NCBI RefSeq assembly: GCF_020026915.1
Contig: NZ_JAINUY010000011.1
Span: 1-64,000, forward strand
DNA length: 64,000 nucleotides
Reading direction: 5' to 3'
Origin: Flavobacterium potami
Lineage (GTDB): Bacteria; Bacteroidota; Bacteroidia; Flavobacteriales; Flavobacteriaceae
Positions 26,456 through 34,858 of the stretch are shown here, piece after piece. Position 1 is the first letter of the stretch. Each line of letters starts with the position of its first letter. The position numbers and the translations under genes were made by a program. The notes below the pieces were generated by a model, which saw nothing but the letters and a program-made list of their open reading frames with translations, was not told the DNA's origin and did not search any database.

Positions 26456-27102
26456 TCGAAAAACGTAAAAAAAGAAAAAAGATTTTTTACGTTCCAGGAA
26501 TGATTTCTCTGGTTTTGATTCCTTTGTTTTGTCTTTTTTATTTTTATCATTCAGGAGCATTCGAGGTTTGTGGTTCTTTACATTATTCAGTCCCAGCCAA
26601 GGAAGAATTTGAAAAGTATAAAGTCGGAGAATTAAGAAAATATAAGGTGTTTAATTTTAATAATCAAAAATCAAAAGAAGAACAGAAGCTAATAGAATTG
26701 CGGTTTTTTACACGTGATTTGGTAAAAAGATATGATAGTGTAAATGGTGCTAAAATTTATTTTGGACCAAATATGGATTATGATACTTTTGTTAGTGTGT
26801 TGGATATTATGACTGAAGAAAAAATGCCTTTTTGGGCTCAATTTTCAAATGAACTGTATGCATTCGCCTTTGCTAAACCAGATCCTAATAAAAAACGTCC
26901 ATTTTTTTGTGGAACACCAGAATATTCAGAGAAAAATTCGCGTTTAATGGAAGAAGAAAATCGGAGAAAAGAACTTCGTATTTTTCAGAAGGAATTTTTA
27001 AAACAGCAATGGATTGTTTTTTTGGGCTATTTCGGACTTGTTTTAATTAGTATCTCTACTTTAGTAAAATTCAATAAAAACAAAAATTACAATCAAAAAT
27101 AG
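26452..27102 (+). CDS. Hypothetical two-TM membrane protein
   Basis: I do not recognise this 216-residue protein. It has a basic start (EKRKKRKK), a transmembrane segment at about 14-32, a large presumably periplasmic domain (about 35-185) with a CGSLHYSV stretch and conserved-looking YFGPNMDYDTFVSVLD, and a second transmembrane segment near the C-terminus (about 186-205) followed by basic residues. Its start overlaps the TonB receptor stop by 4 bases, indicating translational coupling, so it may assist that receptor or an envelope process. This is inference from context only. Confidence 0.75.
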   Translation: MIEKRKKRKKIFYVPGMISLVLIPLFCLFYFYHSGAFEVCGSLHYSVPAKEEFEKYKVGELRKYKVFNFNNQKSKEEQKLIELRFFTRDLVKRYDSVNGAKIYFGPNMDYDTFVSVLDIMTEEKMPFWAQFSNELYAFAFAKPDPNKKRPFFCGTPEYSEKNSRLMEEENRRKELRIFQKEFLKQQWIVFLGYFGLVLISISTLVKFNKNKNYNQK

Positions 27103-27132
27103 TATATTTGATAATCGTATATAATCTCGTAG

Positions 27133-27852
27133 ATGAAAAAGTATTTTAAATATATCGCCATTATCCTTGTCGGAACAGTAATTAGTTGCCGAGAAGAAGT
27201 TCAAAAGCCAAAAGTTAGCTATGGTGCTTCAAATAAAGTAAGTATTACTAAAACTGACACCACTCAAATTGAAATTGCCGATTTGCCAATTCAGATGGAA
27301 GGAACGAATTATCTGATTCATCCCGTTGGAGATTTAAGAGTTTTTGAAAGAGGTTCTAAAGCTCGTTACGGTTCTTCGAGCGTAAATGATGTAAGTTTTA
27401 CGATTTCTAACTTAGGAGAATATGAAATTACAGGGTATTTGCAGAATTTAAAATTTCAAACTGTAGACTCAGATTCAATTCGTCCGTTATCTGATAAACC
27501 AATTTTGATTTTAACGGCTACTTACCTGAAAACGGTTGCAGATAAAACACATAATAATGTGATGGTTTATACTTTAACGGATTCTGATACTAATAAAGAT
27601 GGAAAAATCGATACCAGCGATATCAAGACTTTATATTTAAGTGATATTAGCGGAGAAAACTTCACAAAAGTGTCGGCTGACTTAGAAGAATTGGTAGATT
27701 GGAATTTAATCGAATCTAAAAACCGTTTGTATTTTAGAACAATTGAAGATACCAACCAAAATGGTCAGTTTGATAAAAATGATGTTCTACATTATAATTA
27801 TATAGATTTAGCTTCTAAGAAATGGGAAGTGAAGGCGTATAAACCTATTTAA
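27133..27852 (+). CDS. Hypothetical lipoprotein with EF-hand-like loops
   Basis: This 239-residue protein has a lipoprotein signal peptide with lipobox VISC (Cys at about 19), so it is anchored in an envelope membrane. Two Asp/Asn-rich loops resemble calcium-binding EF-hand loops: DTNKDGKIDTSD (about 154-165) and DTNQNGQFDKND (about 208-219). Both have the D-x-D/N-x-D/N-G spacing. The rest is beta-rich. It is likely the last gene of the M23-TonB receptor-membrane protein unit. The family is not known to me; calcium binding is a prediction. Confidence 0.78.
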   Translation: MKKYFKYIAIILVGTVISCREEVQKPKVSYGASNKVSITKTDTTQIEIADLPIQMEGTNYLIHPVGDLRVFERGSKARYGSSSVNDVSFTISNLGEYEITGYLQNLKFQTVDSDSIRPLSDKPILILTATYLKTVADKTHNNVMVYTLTDSDTNKDGKIDTSDIKTLYLSDISGENFTKVSADLEELVDWNLIESKNRLYFRTIEDTNQNGQFDKNDVLHYNYIDLASKKWEVKAYKPI

Positions 27853-27853
27853 A

Positions 27854-27994
27854 GTTGCTGAGGCTCTAAGATACTGAGTTGCTAAGTTTTCTTATTTTAT
27901 CTTAAAAGAAAAACGCGTAGAAATTTAATTTCTACGCGTTTTTTTATGTTTCCAATCTATGTATCTTAGCAACTTAGTATCTTAGAGTCTTAGC
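27854..27994. repeat. GCTAAG-type inverted repeat around a terminator
   Basis: The left arm (27854-27886, GTTGCTGAGGCTCTAAG) and right arm (27965-27994, CTTAGAGTCTTAGC) are rough inverted copies and enclose the hairpin at 27909-27945. The same motif class occurs at 8953-9026. Confidence 0.65.
27909..27945. terminator. Bidirectional terminator between the lipoprotein and DUF2971 genes
   Basis: The perfect 13-bp stem AAACGCGTAGAAA/TTTCTACGCGTTT with a 5-base loop has A and T runs on the two sides. It serves two convergent genes. Confidence 0.9.
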
Positions 27995-27999
27995 ATCTT

Positions 28000-28701
28000 T
28001 CAAATCAAAATATCACTTTCCAGATCTGATTTCTCTATTTCGAAACCAAAATCCAGACGTTCAACTAATTCTATCACGAGTTTTTTGTACCAATTTTCAG
28101 ATTTTGGGTGAATGTAGATCTTTTCAATTAATTGATTTATATCGACATTGATTTTAAGTCCGTCATTCAATTTGATGTCACTTTTAGAAGTGTCTGTCAA
28201 AATGCGGACTTCACGCTCATATTGAAAACTTTTTCTTTTGAATAAAAACGGAAAGAACAAATCATCAAACGGAATATATTCTTTTCTGTAATCGATGTAA
28301 TTGACTTCGCCAATATACTGATCGAAATTATTTTCTGGTTTTAATGCTTTCTGCAATCTTCCAATAGTAGACTGAATGGCCAAACCTTCGCTATTTTGAG
28401 TAAAAATCTGCCACATAGCAAATGATTCGTATTCGTTGATGTGCCAACTACTTATGGCGACTTGTTCGCGTTGTGTTTTATAGTATTTTAAAAAGTCAGG
28501 ATTGTCAATCGCAAGCTTTTTAATCTCTTCGTAAGTGGGTTCGCTAAAAGTACCTTCATATTGATCTTCAAATTTATCGGAACGCGACATGAAGAGTTTT
28601 TTAGAAAGCAATAAATCAAGAAATTTAGATAAGTCTAAGTATTTCCAAACAATAGTGTCAGGATCTTCGGGTAATGTAATGTTTGGGTTGTTAAGATACA
28701 T
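28000..28701 (-). CDS. DUF2971 domain-containing protein
   Basis: This 233-residue soluble protein matches DUF2971, a widespread family of unknown function often met in accessory or defence contexts. Family features are the N-terminal KYLDLSKFLDLLLSKKLFMSRSDKFEDQYEGTF, a central AISSWHINEYESFAMWQIFT, and RKSFQYEREVRIL. There is no signal peptide. It stands alone, with no toxin-antitoxin or restriction genes next to it, so no role can be inferred from neighbours. Confidence 0.88.
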   Translation of the reverse strand: MYLNNPNITLPEDPDTIVWKYLDLSKFLDLLLSKKLFMSRSDKFEDQYEGTFSEPTYEEIKKLAIDNPDFLKYYKTQREQVAISSWHINEYESFAMWQIFTQNSEGLAIQSTIGRLQKALKPENNFDQYIGEVNYIDYRKEYIPFDDLFFPFLFKRKSFQYEREVRILTDTSKSDIKLNDGLKINVDINQLIEKIYIHPKSENWYKKLVIELVERLDFGFEIEKSDLESDILI

Positions 28702-28827
28702 TTTAAGGTGATTAAATGATTTATTCTTTAACTAACCTAAAGTTATAAAAATAAACACAGATTAAAGAAATTAAACTGAGTTTTAATATTTCCTTAATCT
28801 GTGTAAAAGTAATTTTCGAATTGTTTT

Positions 28828-30657
28828 CTACGATTCTAAAGATTGCATCGTTACCAATTTATTATAAGTTCCGTTGAGAGCAATTAATTCTTCGTGAGTT
28901 CCTTGTTCTACAATTTTTCCTTTTTGCATTACTACAATCACATCTGCTTTTTGAATAGTCGAAAGACGGTGTGCGATTACGATAGAAGTTCTGTTCTGCA
29001 TCATGTTTTCTAGAGCATCCTGAACATATTTTTCGCTTTCCGTATCTAATGCCGATGTTGCTTCATCCAAAATCATTATTGGAGGATTTTTCAATACGGC
29101 ACGAGCAATAGATAAACGTTGTTTTTGTCCACCCGAAATTTTGCTTCCGCTGTCTCCAATATTGGTGTAAATGCCTTTTGGTAGATCTTTTACAAATTCA
29201 TAAGCATTAGCGATTTTTAAAGCTTCGATAATTTCATCGTCGGTAGCGTCAAGTTTTCCTAATGCAACATTTGCTTTGATAGTATCGTTAAATAAAATAA
29301 TGTCTTGTGTAACCAAAGCCATTAAATCTCTAAGTGATTTCAAAGTCATGTCTTTGATGTTGATTCCGTCAATAGCAATTGTTCCTTCATTTACATCATA
29401 AAAACGAGTTAGTAAATTTGCAATTGTGCTTTTTCCACTTCCAGATTGTCCAACCAAAGCAACGGTTTGTCCTTTTTTAATTTGAAGAGAAAAATCTTTT
29501 AAAATACTTGTTTCTTCATATTTGAAATTTACGTTTTTAATGTCTATTTCGCTGTCAAAAGAGGTTTTCTCAATAGCATTTTCTTTCGAAACTATAGTGT
29601 TTTCTTGTTCTAAAATTTCAAGAACTCGTTCTGCCGCAGCGTTTCCTCTTTTTACACCGTAAGAAGCTTTAGAAATTGCTTTCGCAGGAGTCAAGATATT
29701 GTAAGCTAGTCCCATGTAGGCAATAAAGGCGGCGCCTTGAAGCGTTTTGTCAATTAAAACCATTTGACCTCCGTACCAAAGTAAAATCGCAATTACTGTA
29801 ATTCCCATGAATTCGCTGGCAGGCGATGCTAAGTTTTGGCGATTTCCGATACTATTTGATAAGTTGAAAAATCTTTCTGTAGAGTTTCTAAAAACGGTAT
29901 TAAAATAATTTTCAGAATTATATCCTTTTACAACTTTTAGTCCGCCAATTGTTTCTTCAATGGTAGATAAAAATCTTCCTTGTTCTTCTTGAGCTTTTGT
30001 AGATTGTTTTTTAAGTTGTTTTCCAATCAATGAAATGATGTATCCAGAAACTGGAATGAAAATAAAAACAAACAAAGTCAGTTTTGCACTGATGAGAAGC
30101 ATCGTGGTTATTGTAAAAATAATCGTTAAAGGCTCTTTTACAATAAGTTCTAAGATTGCTAAAAAAGAGTTTTGAACCTCGTTTACGTCGGCTGAAATTC
30201 TAGAAATTACATCGCCTTTTCTTTTTTCAGAATAAAATGCCAAAGGAAGCTCCAGCGTTTTTTTGTACAATGCATTTCTCATGTCCTTTAAAACTCCATT
30301 GCGAAGGAAATTGATAAAAAACATAGCCATATAATCTGCTAAGTTTTTAAGCAAAAAGATTGAAATGATAATGGCTACCATAACCGACAAAACATAACCT
30401 GGTTCATGGTTTTTTTGTGCAGTTGTGATGTAAAAAGCTAAATAGTTTTCAGCATATTCTTTTATTTTAAAAATACCTTCGTAAACTGGTTCTGTTGTGA
30501 TTTTTGGACCTTTTTCAAATAAAACCTGAAGCATTGGTATTAGTGCAACAAAAGAAAGTGTACTGAAAAGCGCATACAGAATATTAAAGAAAATGTTTAA
30601 GTAAGCATATTTTTTATATGGATATATAAAAGGAACTATTTTTTTGAAATTACTCAT
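28828..30657 (-). CDS. ABC exporter, fused permease and ATPase (MsbA-like)
   Basis: This 609-residue half-transporter has an N-terminal six-helix ABC type-1 membrane domain (about 1-330) and a C-terminal ATPase domain (about 365-605). The ATPase has Walker A LVGQSGSGKS, signature KISGGQKQRLSIARA, Walker B IMILDEATSALD and the H-loop IVIAHRLST. It works as a homodimer. Length and sequence fit MsbA-type lipid A-core flippases, although multidrug exporters look the same, so I do not assign msbA. It is monocistronic, apparently. Confidence 0.9.
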   Translation of the reverse strand: MSNFKKIVPFIYPYKKYAYLNIFFNILYALFSTLSFVALIPMLQVLFEKGPKITTEPVYEGIFKIKEYAENYLAFYITTAQKNHEPGYVLSVMVAIIISIFLLKNLADYMAMFFINFLRNGVLKDMRNALYKKTLELPLAFYSEKRKGDVISRISADVNEVQNSFLAILELIVKEPLTIIFTITTMLLISAKLTLFVFIFIPVSGYIISLIGKQLKKQSTKAQEEQGRFLSTIEETIGGLKVVKGYNSENYFNTVFRNSTERFFNLSNSIGNRQNLASPASEFMGITVIAILLWYGGQMVLIDKTLQGAAFIAYMGLAYNILTPAKAISKASYGVKRGNAAAERVLEILEQENTIVSKENAIEKTSFDSEIDIKNVNFKYEETSILKDFSLQIKKGQTVALVGQSGSGKSTIANLLTRFYDVNEGTIAIDGINIKDMTLKSLRDLMALVTQDIILFNDTIKANVALGKLDATDDEIIEALKIANAYEFVKDLPKGIYTNIGDSGSKISGGQKQRLSIARAVLKNPPIMILDEATSALDTESEKYVQDALENMMQNRTSIVIAHRLSTIQKADVIVVMQKGKIVEQGTHEELIALNGTYNKLVTMQSLES

Positions 30658-30785
30658 TTATTTTTTGATGTTTTTTTTCTTTTAATGTGATAGCTCTTTT
30701 GGGAATGTTTGAGCGTGCAATTTTTGCTGTACAAAATTAATCCAATTGAGGTGTTTTCAATTTCTTTTTGGTTTTTTTTATAAAA

Positions 30786-30834
30786 AAAACTCTGATTTAC
30801 TTTTAAGATTGTAAATCAGAGTTCAAATATATCG
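30786..30834 (-). terminator. Intrinsic terminator of the phosphohexomutase gene
   Basis: AACTCTGATTTAC pairs with GTAAATCAGAGTT across a loop of about 11 bases, followed on the minus strand by eight T. It lies about 50 bases after the stop codon. Confidence 0.85.
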
Positions 30835-30883
30835 AATTTGCTAATTTTGCGAACAATTTGCAAAATTGCGTTTATTCTTTTTT

Positions 30884-32611
30884 TTAGTTCAATTGCATGT
30901 CTGCGATAATATTCTTGATTTTTCCGTCTAAGAATTTTTCAGCTTCGTCAAATTCTGAAACAGATTCTATGGCAGCATTTACACTGATGTAGAATTTAAT
31001 TTTAGGTTCAGTTCCGCTTGGTCTTGCACAAATTTTAGAACCATCTTCTGTATAATAAATCAATACGTTAGATTTTGGAATATCCATCGTTGATTCTTCG
31101 TTTGTCAATAGATTTAATGCTGTAGACGATTGATAATCTTCAACCATAATAACACGTTGACCGTTGATTTCTTTCAATGGATTCTCACGTAAGTTAATCA
31201 TCATCTGATTGATTTCTTCTAAACCTTCCATTCCTTTTTTAGTTAAAGAAACCAAATATTCTTTATAAAAACCATTTTCAACATAAAGTTGTAAAAGTTC
31301 TTTGTAGACTGAACTTCCGGCAGCTTTTGCTTGTGCGGCAACTTCGCAGATTAATAGGGTAGCAGCAACAGCATCTTTATCTCTAACAGCATCACCTACC
31401 ATAAATCCGAAACTTTCTTCACCACCTCCAATAAACTGAAGTTCTGGGAAGTCTACGATCATTTTAGCGATCCATTTAAATCCTGTTAATCCAACTTTGC
31501 ACTCAACACCATAGCTCGATGCTAATTCCATCATCATCGGAGTTGAAACGATTGTTGAGCCAACGAATTGTTTTCCGTTAAGTTTGCCTGCTTTTTTCCA
31601 TTGTTTCAATAAAAAAGAAGTCATTAAAACCATGGTCTGGTTTCCGTTCAATAAAATCATTTTGCCATCGTTGTTGCGAACAGCAACTCCTAAACGATCA
31701 CAATCAGGATCTGTTCCAACTACAATATCAGAATTTGTTTTATCCGCCAAAGCCAAAGCCATTGTCAAGGCTTCTGGTTCTTCTGGATTTGGAGATTTTA
31801 CAGTTGGGAAATTTCCATCTGGAACTGCCTGTTCAGGAACAATATGAACATTTTTGTAACCAGCTTGCGCCAAAACGTCTGGAATAGATTTTATTGAAGT
31901 TCCGTGCAATGAAGTGAAAACAATATCAAGATTGTCTTTTGCTTCTGCTGGAGTATTAAAACTTGCGTTTTCGATTGAAGATTTTACAAATTCTTTGTCA
32001 ATTTCTGTATCAATATATTGAATCAGACTTTCATTCGCATTGAATTTGATTTTGTCATAACTTAGATTTTCAATCACGTTGACAATCTCTTTGTCTTGCG
32101 GAGGAACAATTTGTCCTCCATCTTGCCAATACACTTTGTAACCATTATATTCTGGTGGATTATGAGAAGCTGTTAAGACAATTCCGCATTGGCATTTTAA
32201 ATATTTAAGAGCAAAAGATAATTCCGGAGTTGGTCTTAAATCAGAAAATAGAAAAACCTGAATTCCGTTTGCAGAAAAAACATCTGCAACAACTTTTGCT
32301 AAAGTGTTGCTGTTATGACGACAATCATAAGCTATAACAACTTTTAGGGGTTCGTTTGGAAAAACTTTATGAAGATAATCAGATAATCCCTGAGTGTTTT
32401 TTCCAAGTGTATATTTGTTGATTCTGTTGTTTCCCACTCCCATAACCCCGCGCATTCCACCAGTTCCAAACTCTAAGTTTTTATAGAAACTTTCTTCAAG
32501 TTCTTTTGGAGAAGTTGTCATTAATTCTTTAACAGCAGCCTGTGTTTCCTGATCAAATGTCGGTGTCAACCATTCATTGACAGCGTTTAAAATGTTAGAA
32601 GCAATATTCAT
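30884..32611 (-). CDS. Phospho-sugar mutase (phosphoglucomutase/phosphomannomutase family)
   Basis: This 575-residue enzyme of the alpha-D-phosphohexomutase family interconverts hexose 1- and 6-phosphates. The four domains are all present: catalytic phosphoserine S149 in TASHNPPEYNGYK, the magnesium loop DPDCDRLGVAV, the sugar-binding GGEESFGFM, and the phosphate-binding RPSGTEPKIKFY. The length fits the longer PGM2-like branch that in bacteria acts on glucose, mannose or pentose phosphates. The adjacent glycosyltransferase may use a nucleotide sugar derived from its product, but that is inference. Confidence 0.93.
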   Translation of the reverse strand: MNIASNILNAVNEWLTPTFDQETQAAVKELMTTSPKELEESFYKNLEFGTGGMRGVMGVGNNRINKYTLGKNTQGLSDYLHKVFPNEPLKVVIAYDCRHNSNTLAKVVADVFSANGIQVFLFSDLRPTPELSFALKYLKCQCGIVLTASHNPPEYNGYKVYWQDGGQIVPPQDKEIVNVIENLSYDKIKFNANESLIQYIDTEIDKEFVKSSIENASFNTPAEAKDNLDIVFTSLHGTSIKSIPDVLAQAGYKNVHIVPEQAVPDGNFPTVKSPNPEEPEALTMALALADKTNSDIVVGTDPDCDRLGVAVRNNDGKMILLNGNQTMVLMTSFLLKQWKKAGKLNGKQFVGSTIVSTPMMMELASSYGVECKVGLTGFKWIAKMIVDFPELQFIGGGEESFGFMVGDAVRDKDAVAATLLICEVAAQAKAAGSSVYKELLQLYVENGFYKEYLVSLTKKGMEGLEEINQMMINLRENPLKEINGQRVIMVEDYQSSTALNLLTNEESTMDIPKSNVLIYYTEDGSKICARPSGTEPKIKFYISVNAAIESVSEFDEAEKFLDGKIKNIIADMQLN

Positions 32612-32696
32612 GTAAATTTTCTTTTATGTTTTAATAAAGATAGTTTTTCTTCAAAGGTTGATTTGACTCAAAAGGATTTTTTTTTCCTGATTGGTG

Positions 32697-33653
32697 TCAA
32701 AAGTTTACTTCGCGTGCTACTTTATATCGTTCTTCATTGTTTTTGGTTCTTAAAATGATTTCGCCTAAAAATCCAGCCAGAAAAAGCTGAGTTCCTAAGA
32801 TCATCGTGGTCAATGCAATATAAAACCAAGGATTATTGGTAACTAAAGAATATTTCATTCCGTTATACATATGGTATAATTTTGAAACTCCAATATAGCC
32901 AGCAGATAAAAATCCGATTATAAACATGATTGATCCCATTGCTCCAAAAAGGTGCATTGGTCTTTTTCCAAATCTTGATAAAAACCAAATTGTAATTAAA
33001 TCCAAGAATCCGTTTATAAAACGTTCCATTCCGAATTTTGTTTCACCATATTTTCTGGCTTGGTGAATAACCACTTTTTCGCCAATTTTTCCGAATCCGG
33101 CATTCTTTGCCAAAACAGGAATATAGCGGTGCATCTCGCCAGAAACTTCGATGTTTTTTACTACTACATTTTTGTATGCTTTTAATCCGCAGTTAAAATC
33201 ATTTAATTCTACGCCAGAAGTTTTTCTAGCAGCCCAGTTAAATAATTTTGAAGGAAGATTTTTAGCTACAACAGAATCGTAGCGTTTCTTTTTCCAGCCA
33301 GAAACCAAATCGTATTTCTGTGCTGTAATCATTTCATATAATTCGGGAATTTCGTCTGGACTGTCTTGCAAATCGGCATCCATGGTAATGATAACATCAC
33401 CTTTTGCTTTTGCAAAACCAGCGTGTAAAGCCTGAGATTTTCCGAAGTTTTTCATGAAACGAATGCCTTTTACATTCGAATTCTCATTAGAAAAACCTTC
33501 AATAATTTGCCAAGAATTATCTGTACTACCATCATCCACAAAAATGATTTCATAAGAGTAATTGTTAGATTGCATCACTTGAATGATCCAAGCATAGAGT
33601 TCTTTAAGTGATTCCTCCTCGTTTAGAAGCGGTATAAGTATAGATAAATTCAT
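32697..33653 (-). CDS. Family 2 glycosyltransferase (polyprenyl-phosphate sugar transferase type)
   Basis: This 318-residue enzyme has a GT-A domain (about 1-225) with IPLLNEEESL, nucleotide-binding VDDGSTDNS (40-48) and the metal motif DAD (92-94) in ITMDADLQDSPDE. Two C-terminal transmembrane helices follow (about 235-258 and 275-300). This plan matches DPM1/GtrB/ArnC-like enzymes that transfer a sugar from a nucleotide to undecaprenyl phosphate at the inner membrane. The sugar is unknown. It is 8 bases downstream of the DUF4199 gene, so the two are probably co-transcribed. Confidence 0.92.
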   Translation of the reverse strand: MNLSILIPLLNEEESLKELYAWIIQVMQSNNYSYEIIFVDDGSTDNSWQIIEGFSNENSNVKGIRFMKNFGKSQALHAGFAKAKGDVIITMDADLQDSPDEIPELYEMITAQKYDLVSGWKKKRYDSVVAKNLPSKLFNWAARKTSGVELNDFNCGLKAYKNVVVKNIEVSGEMHRYIPVLAKNAGFGKIGEKVVIHQARKYGETKFGMERFINGFLDLITIWFLSRFGKRPMHLFGAMGSIMFIIGFLSAGYIGVSKLYHMYNGMKYSLVTNNPWFYIALTTMILGTQLFLAGFLGEIILRTKNNEERYKVAREVNF

Positions 33654-33661
33654 TTATATTT

Positions 33662-34192
33662 TTATTCTTGTGTAGATTTGCTTTTGAAAAATGCTGCGAA
33701 AATTAATCCGAAAATAGCACTAATAACTATTGCGAAAACAGAACCTTTTAGTAATTCGAATGTAGAATAAGGACTGCTTTCTTTCATTTTAGCAACAGCT
33801 TCGTTGATCGCTGACGCCGGTGTACCAAATTTTTGCATCATTCCAACAGTGTATTTGATCATGATTTCGTTCAGAGTGTCTTTTGCTCCCGGATCAATTA
33901 CATTAAAAAGGACGATGTTAAAAGTTGTAGAAATTAATATACCAATTACTGAAGCTATAAAATAAGTAGTAAAAGCATCTTTAAAAGTGAAAACGCCGTT
34001 TAATTCTTTCTTTGTTTTAGAAAGTAAAATAATACTAATGGTAAGGCTTATTGCGATTCCTAATATTCCCATCCACCAAGCTGTAAATAGATTTAAATCA
34101 ACAGCATAGATAGTAGCGGTAACCAAAGCCGATGCAATTCCGATCATTACACCATAAGTAATCCCGTTCTTTTTTATAACTTCATTAATCAT
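33662..34192 (-). CDS. DUF4199 domain membrane protein
   Basis: This 176-residue protein has four predicted transmembrane helices (about 10-30, 38-58, 72-95 and 145-170) and fits DUF4199, a Bacteroidota membrane family of unknown function. I start it at the ATG at 34192. The frame extends to a TTG at 34222, but that codon is part of the promoter -7 box. It is upstream of and nearly touching the GT2 gene, and the same pairing with glycosyltransferases suggests a role in lipid-linked sugar handling, which is inference. Confidence 0.85.
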   Translation of the reverse strand: MINEVIKKNGITYGVMIGIASALVTATIYAVDLNLFTAWWMGILGIAISLTISIILLSKTKKELNGVFTFKDAFTTYFIASVIGILISTTFNIVLFNVIDPGAKDTLNEIMIKYTVGMMQKFGTPASAINEAVAKMKESSPYSTFELLKGSVFAIVISAIFGLIFAAFFKSKSTQE

Positions 34193-34219
34193 ATTTCTAT
34201 ATGTTTTAAAATTAATCCA

Positions 34220-34227
34220 CAAATATA
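34220..34227 (-). promoter_or_regulatory. Promoter -7 box TATATTTG for DUF4199-GT2
   Basis: An exact TAnnTTTG on the minus strand. The predicted start is near 34213, giving a leader of about 21 bases to the ATG at 34192. It decides the start codon. Confidence 0.68.
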
Positions 34228-34295
34228 GTAATTCCGAGTATAATCGGAGATAAAAAAAGCTTTTCGAAATAAACTAAAAAAAAGTAGGCTAACTG

Positions 34296-34325
34296 TTTGT
34301 TTATTAAAAAAGAATTGTAAATTTG
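34296..34325 (+). promoter_or_regulatory. Promoter of rpmE2 (TTTG -N18- TAAATTTG)
   Basis: TTTG at 34296-34299 and TAAATTTG at 34318-34325 form a full Bacteroidota promoter. The predicted start near 34331 leaves a leader of about 110 bases before the L31 ATG, much longer than for most genes here. Confidence 0.72.
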
Positions 34326-34442
34326 CACACTCAAAAATAATTAAATTTTTAAACAAAAAAAGAGTAGCGTAGTTTATACCTTTTTCTAACCATGAAAAAG
34401 CTTCAAAATGAAAATGCTCTAAAACAATAAATAAAAGAAAAG

Positions 34443-34697
34443 ATGAAAAAAGGAGTTCACCCAGAAAATTACAGATTAGTTGCATTTAAAGACATGTCTA
34501 ATGATGACGTTTTTATCACTAAATCTACTGCAGATACAAAAGAAACAATTGAAGTTGACGGAGTTGAGTATCCAGTTGTAAAAATGGAGATTTCTAGAAC
34601 ATCTCACCCTTTTTATACTGGTAAGTCTAAACTTATCGATACTGCAGGACGTATTGATAAATTCAAAACTAAATATGCAAAACACGCTAAAAAATAA
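34443..34697 (+). CDS. rpmE2: Type B 50S ribosomal protein L31
   Basis: This 84-residue protein is L31 type B. The opening MKKGVHPENYRLVAFKDMSN and the SRTSHPFYTGK block are diagnostic. The zinc-binding CxxC cysteines of type A L31 are absent; the protein contains no cysteine at all. Such zinc-free copies are the form that replaces the zinc form under zinc limitation in many bacteria, but in Bacteroidota it can be the only copy. The gene has its own promoter, a long leader and a terminator. Confidence 0.96.
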   Translation: MKKGVHPENYRLVAFKDMSNDDVFITKSTADTKETIEVDGVEYPVVKMEISRTSHPFYTGKSKLIDTAGRIDKFKTKYAKHAKK

Positions 34698-34716
34698 TAG
34701 CTGTTTTTCTTTAAAT

Positions 34717-34749
34717 ACAAAAGCCTTCCTCTTCGGAAGGCTTTTTTTA
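34717..34749 (+). terminator. Intrinsic terminator of rpmE2
   Basis: The stem AAAAGCCTTCC/GGAAGGCTTTT with a 5-base loop is followed by more T. Confidence 0.88.
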
Positions 34750-34806
34750 TGCGTTAAATTATGCTTATCATTAAAAAGCCGTTTTATTTAACCAGATAAA
34801 TATTTG

Positions 34807-34814
34807 TAACTTTG
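34807..34814 (+). promoter_or_regulatory. Promoter -7 box TAACTTTG for the GlmU-like gene
   Basis: An exact TAnnTTTG, 45 bases before the ATG at 34859. The predicted start is near 34820. Confidence 0.6.
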
Positions 34815-34858
34815 ACGCAAGGTAACCAAATCAATTTTTAATAAACACTCAAACATTT

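Noticed and set aside
28000..28701. DUF2971 gene as part of a defence island
   Set aside because: Neighbours are housekeeping genes; no restriction, toxin-antitoxin or abortive infection partner is present.
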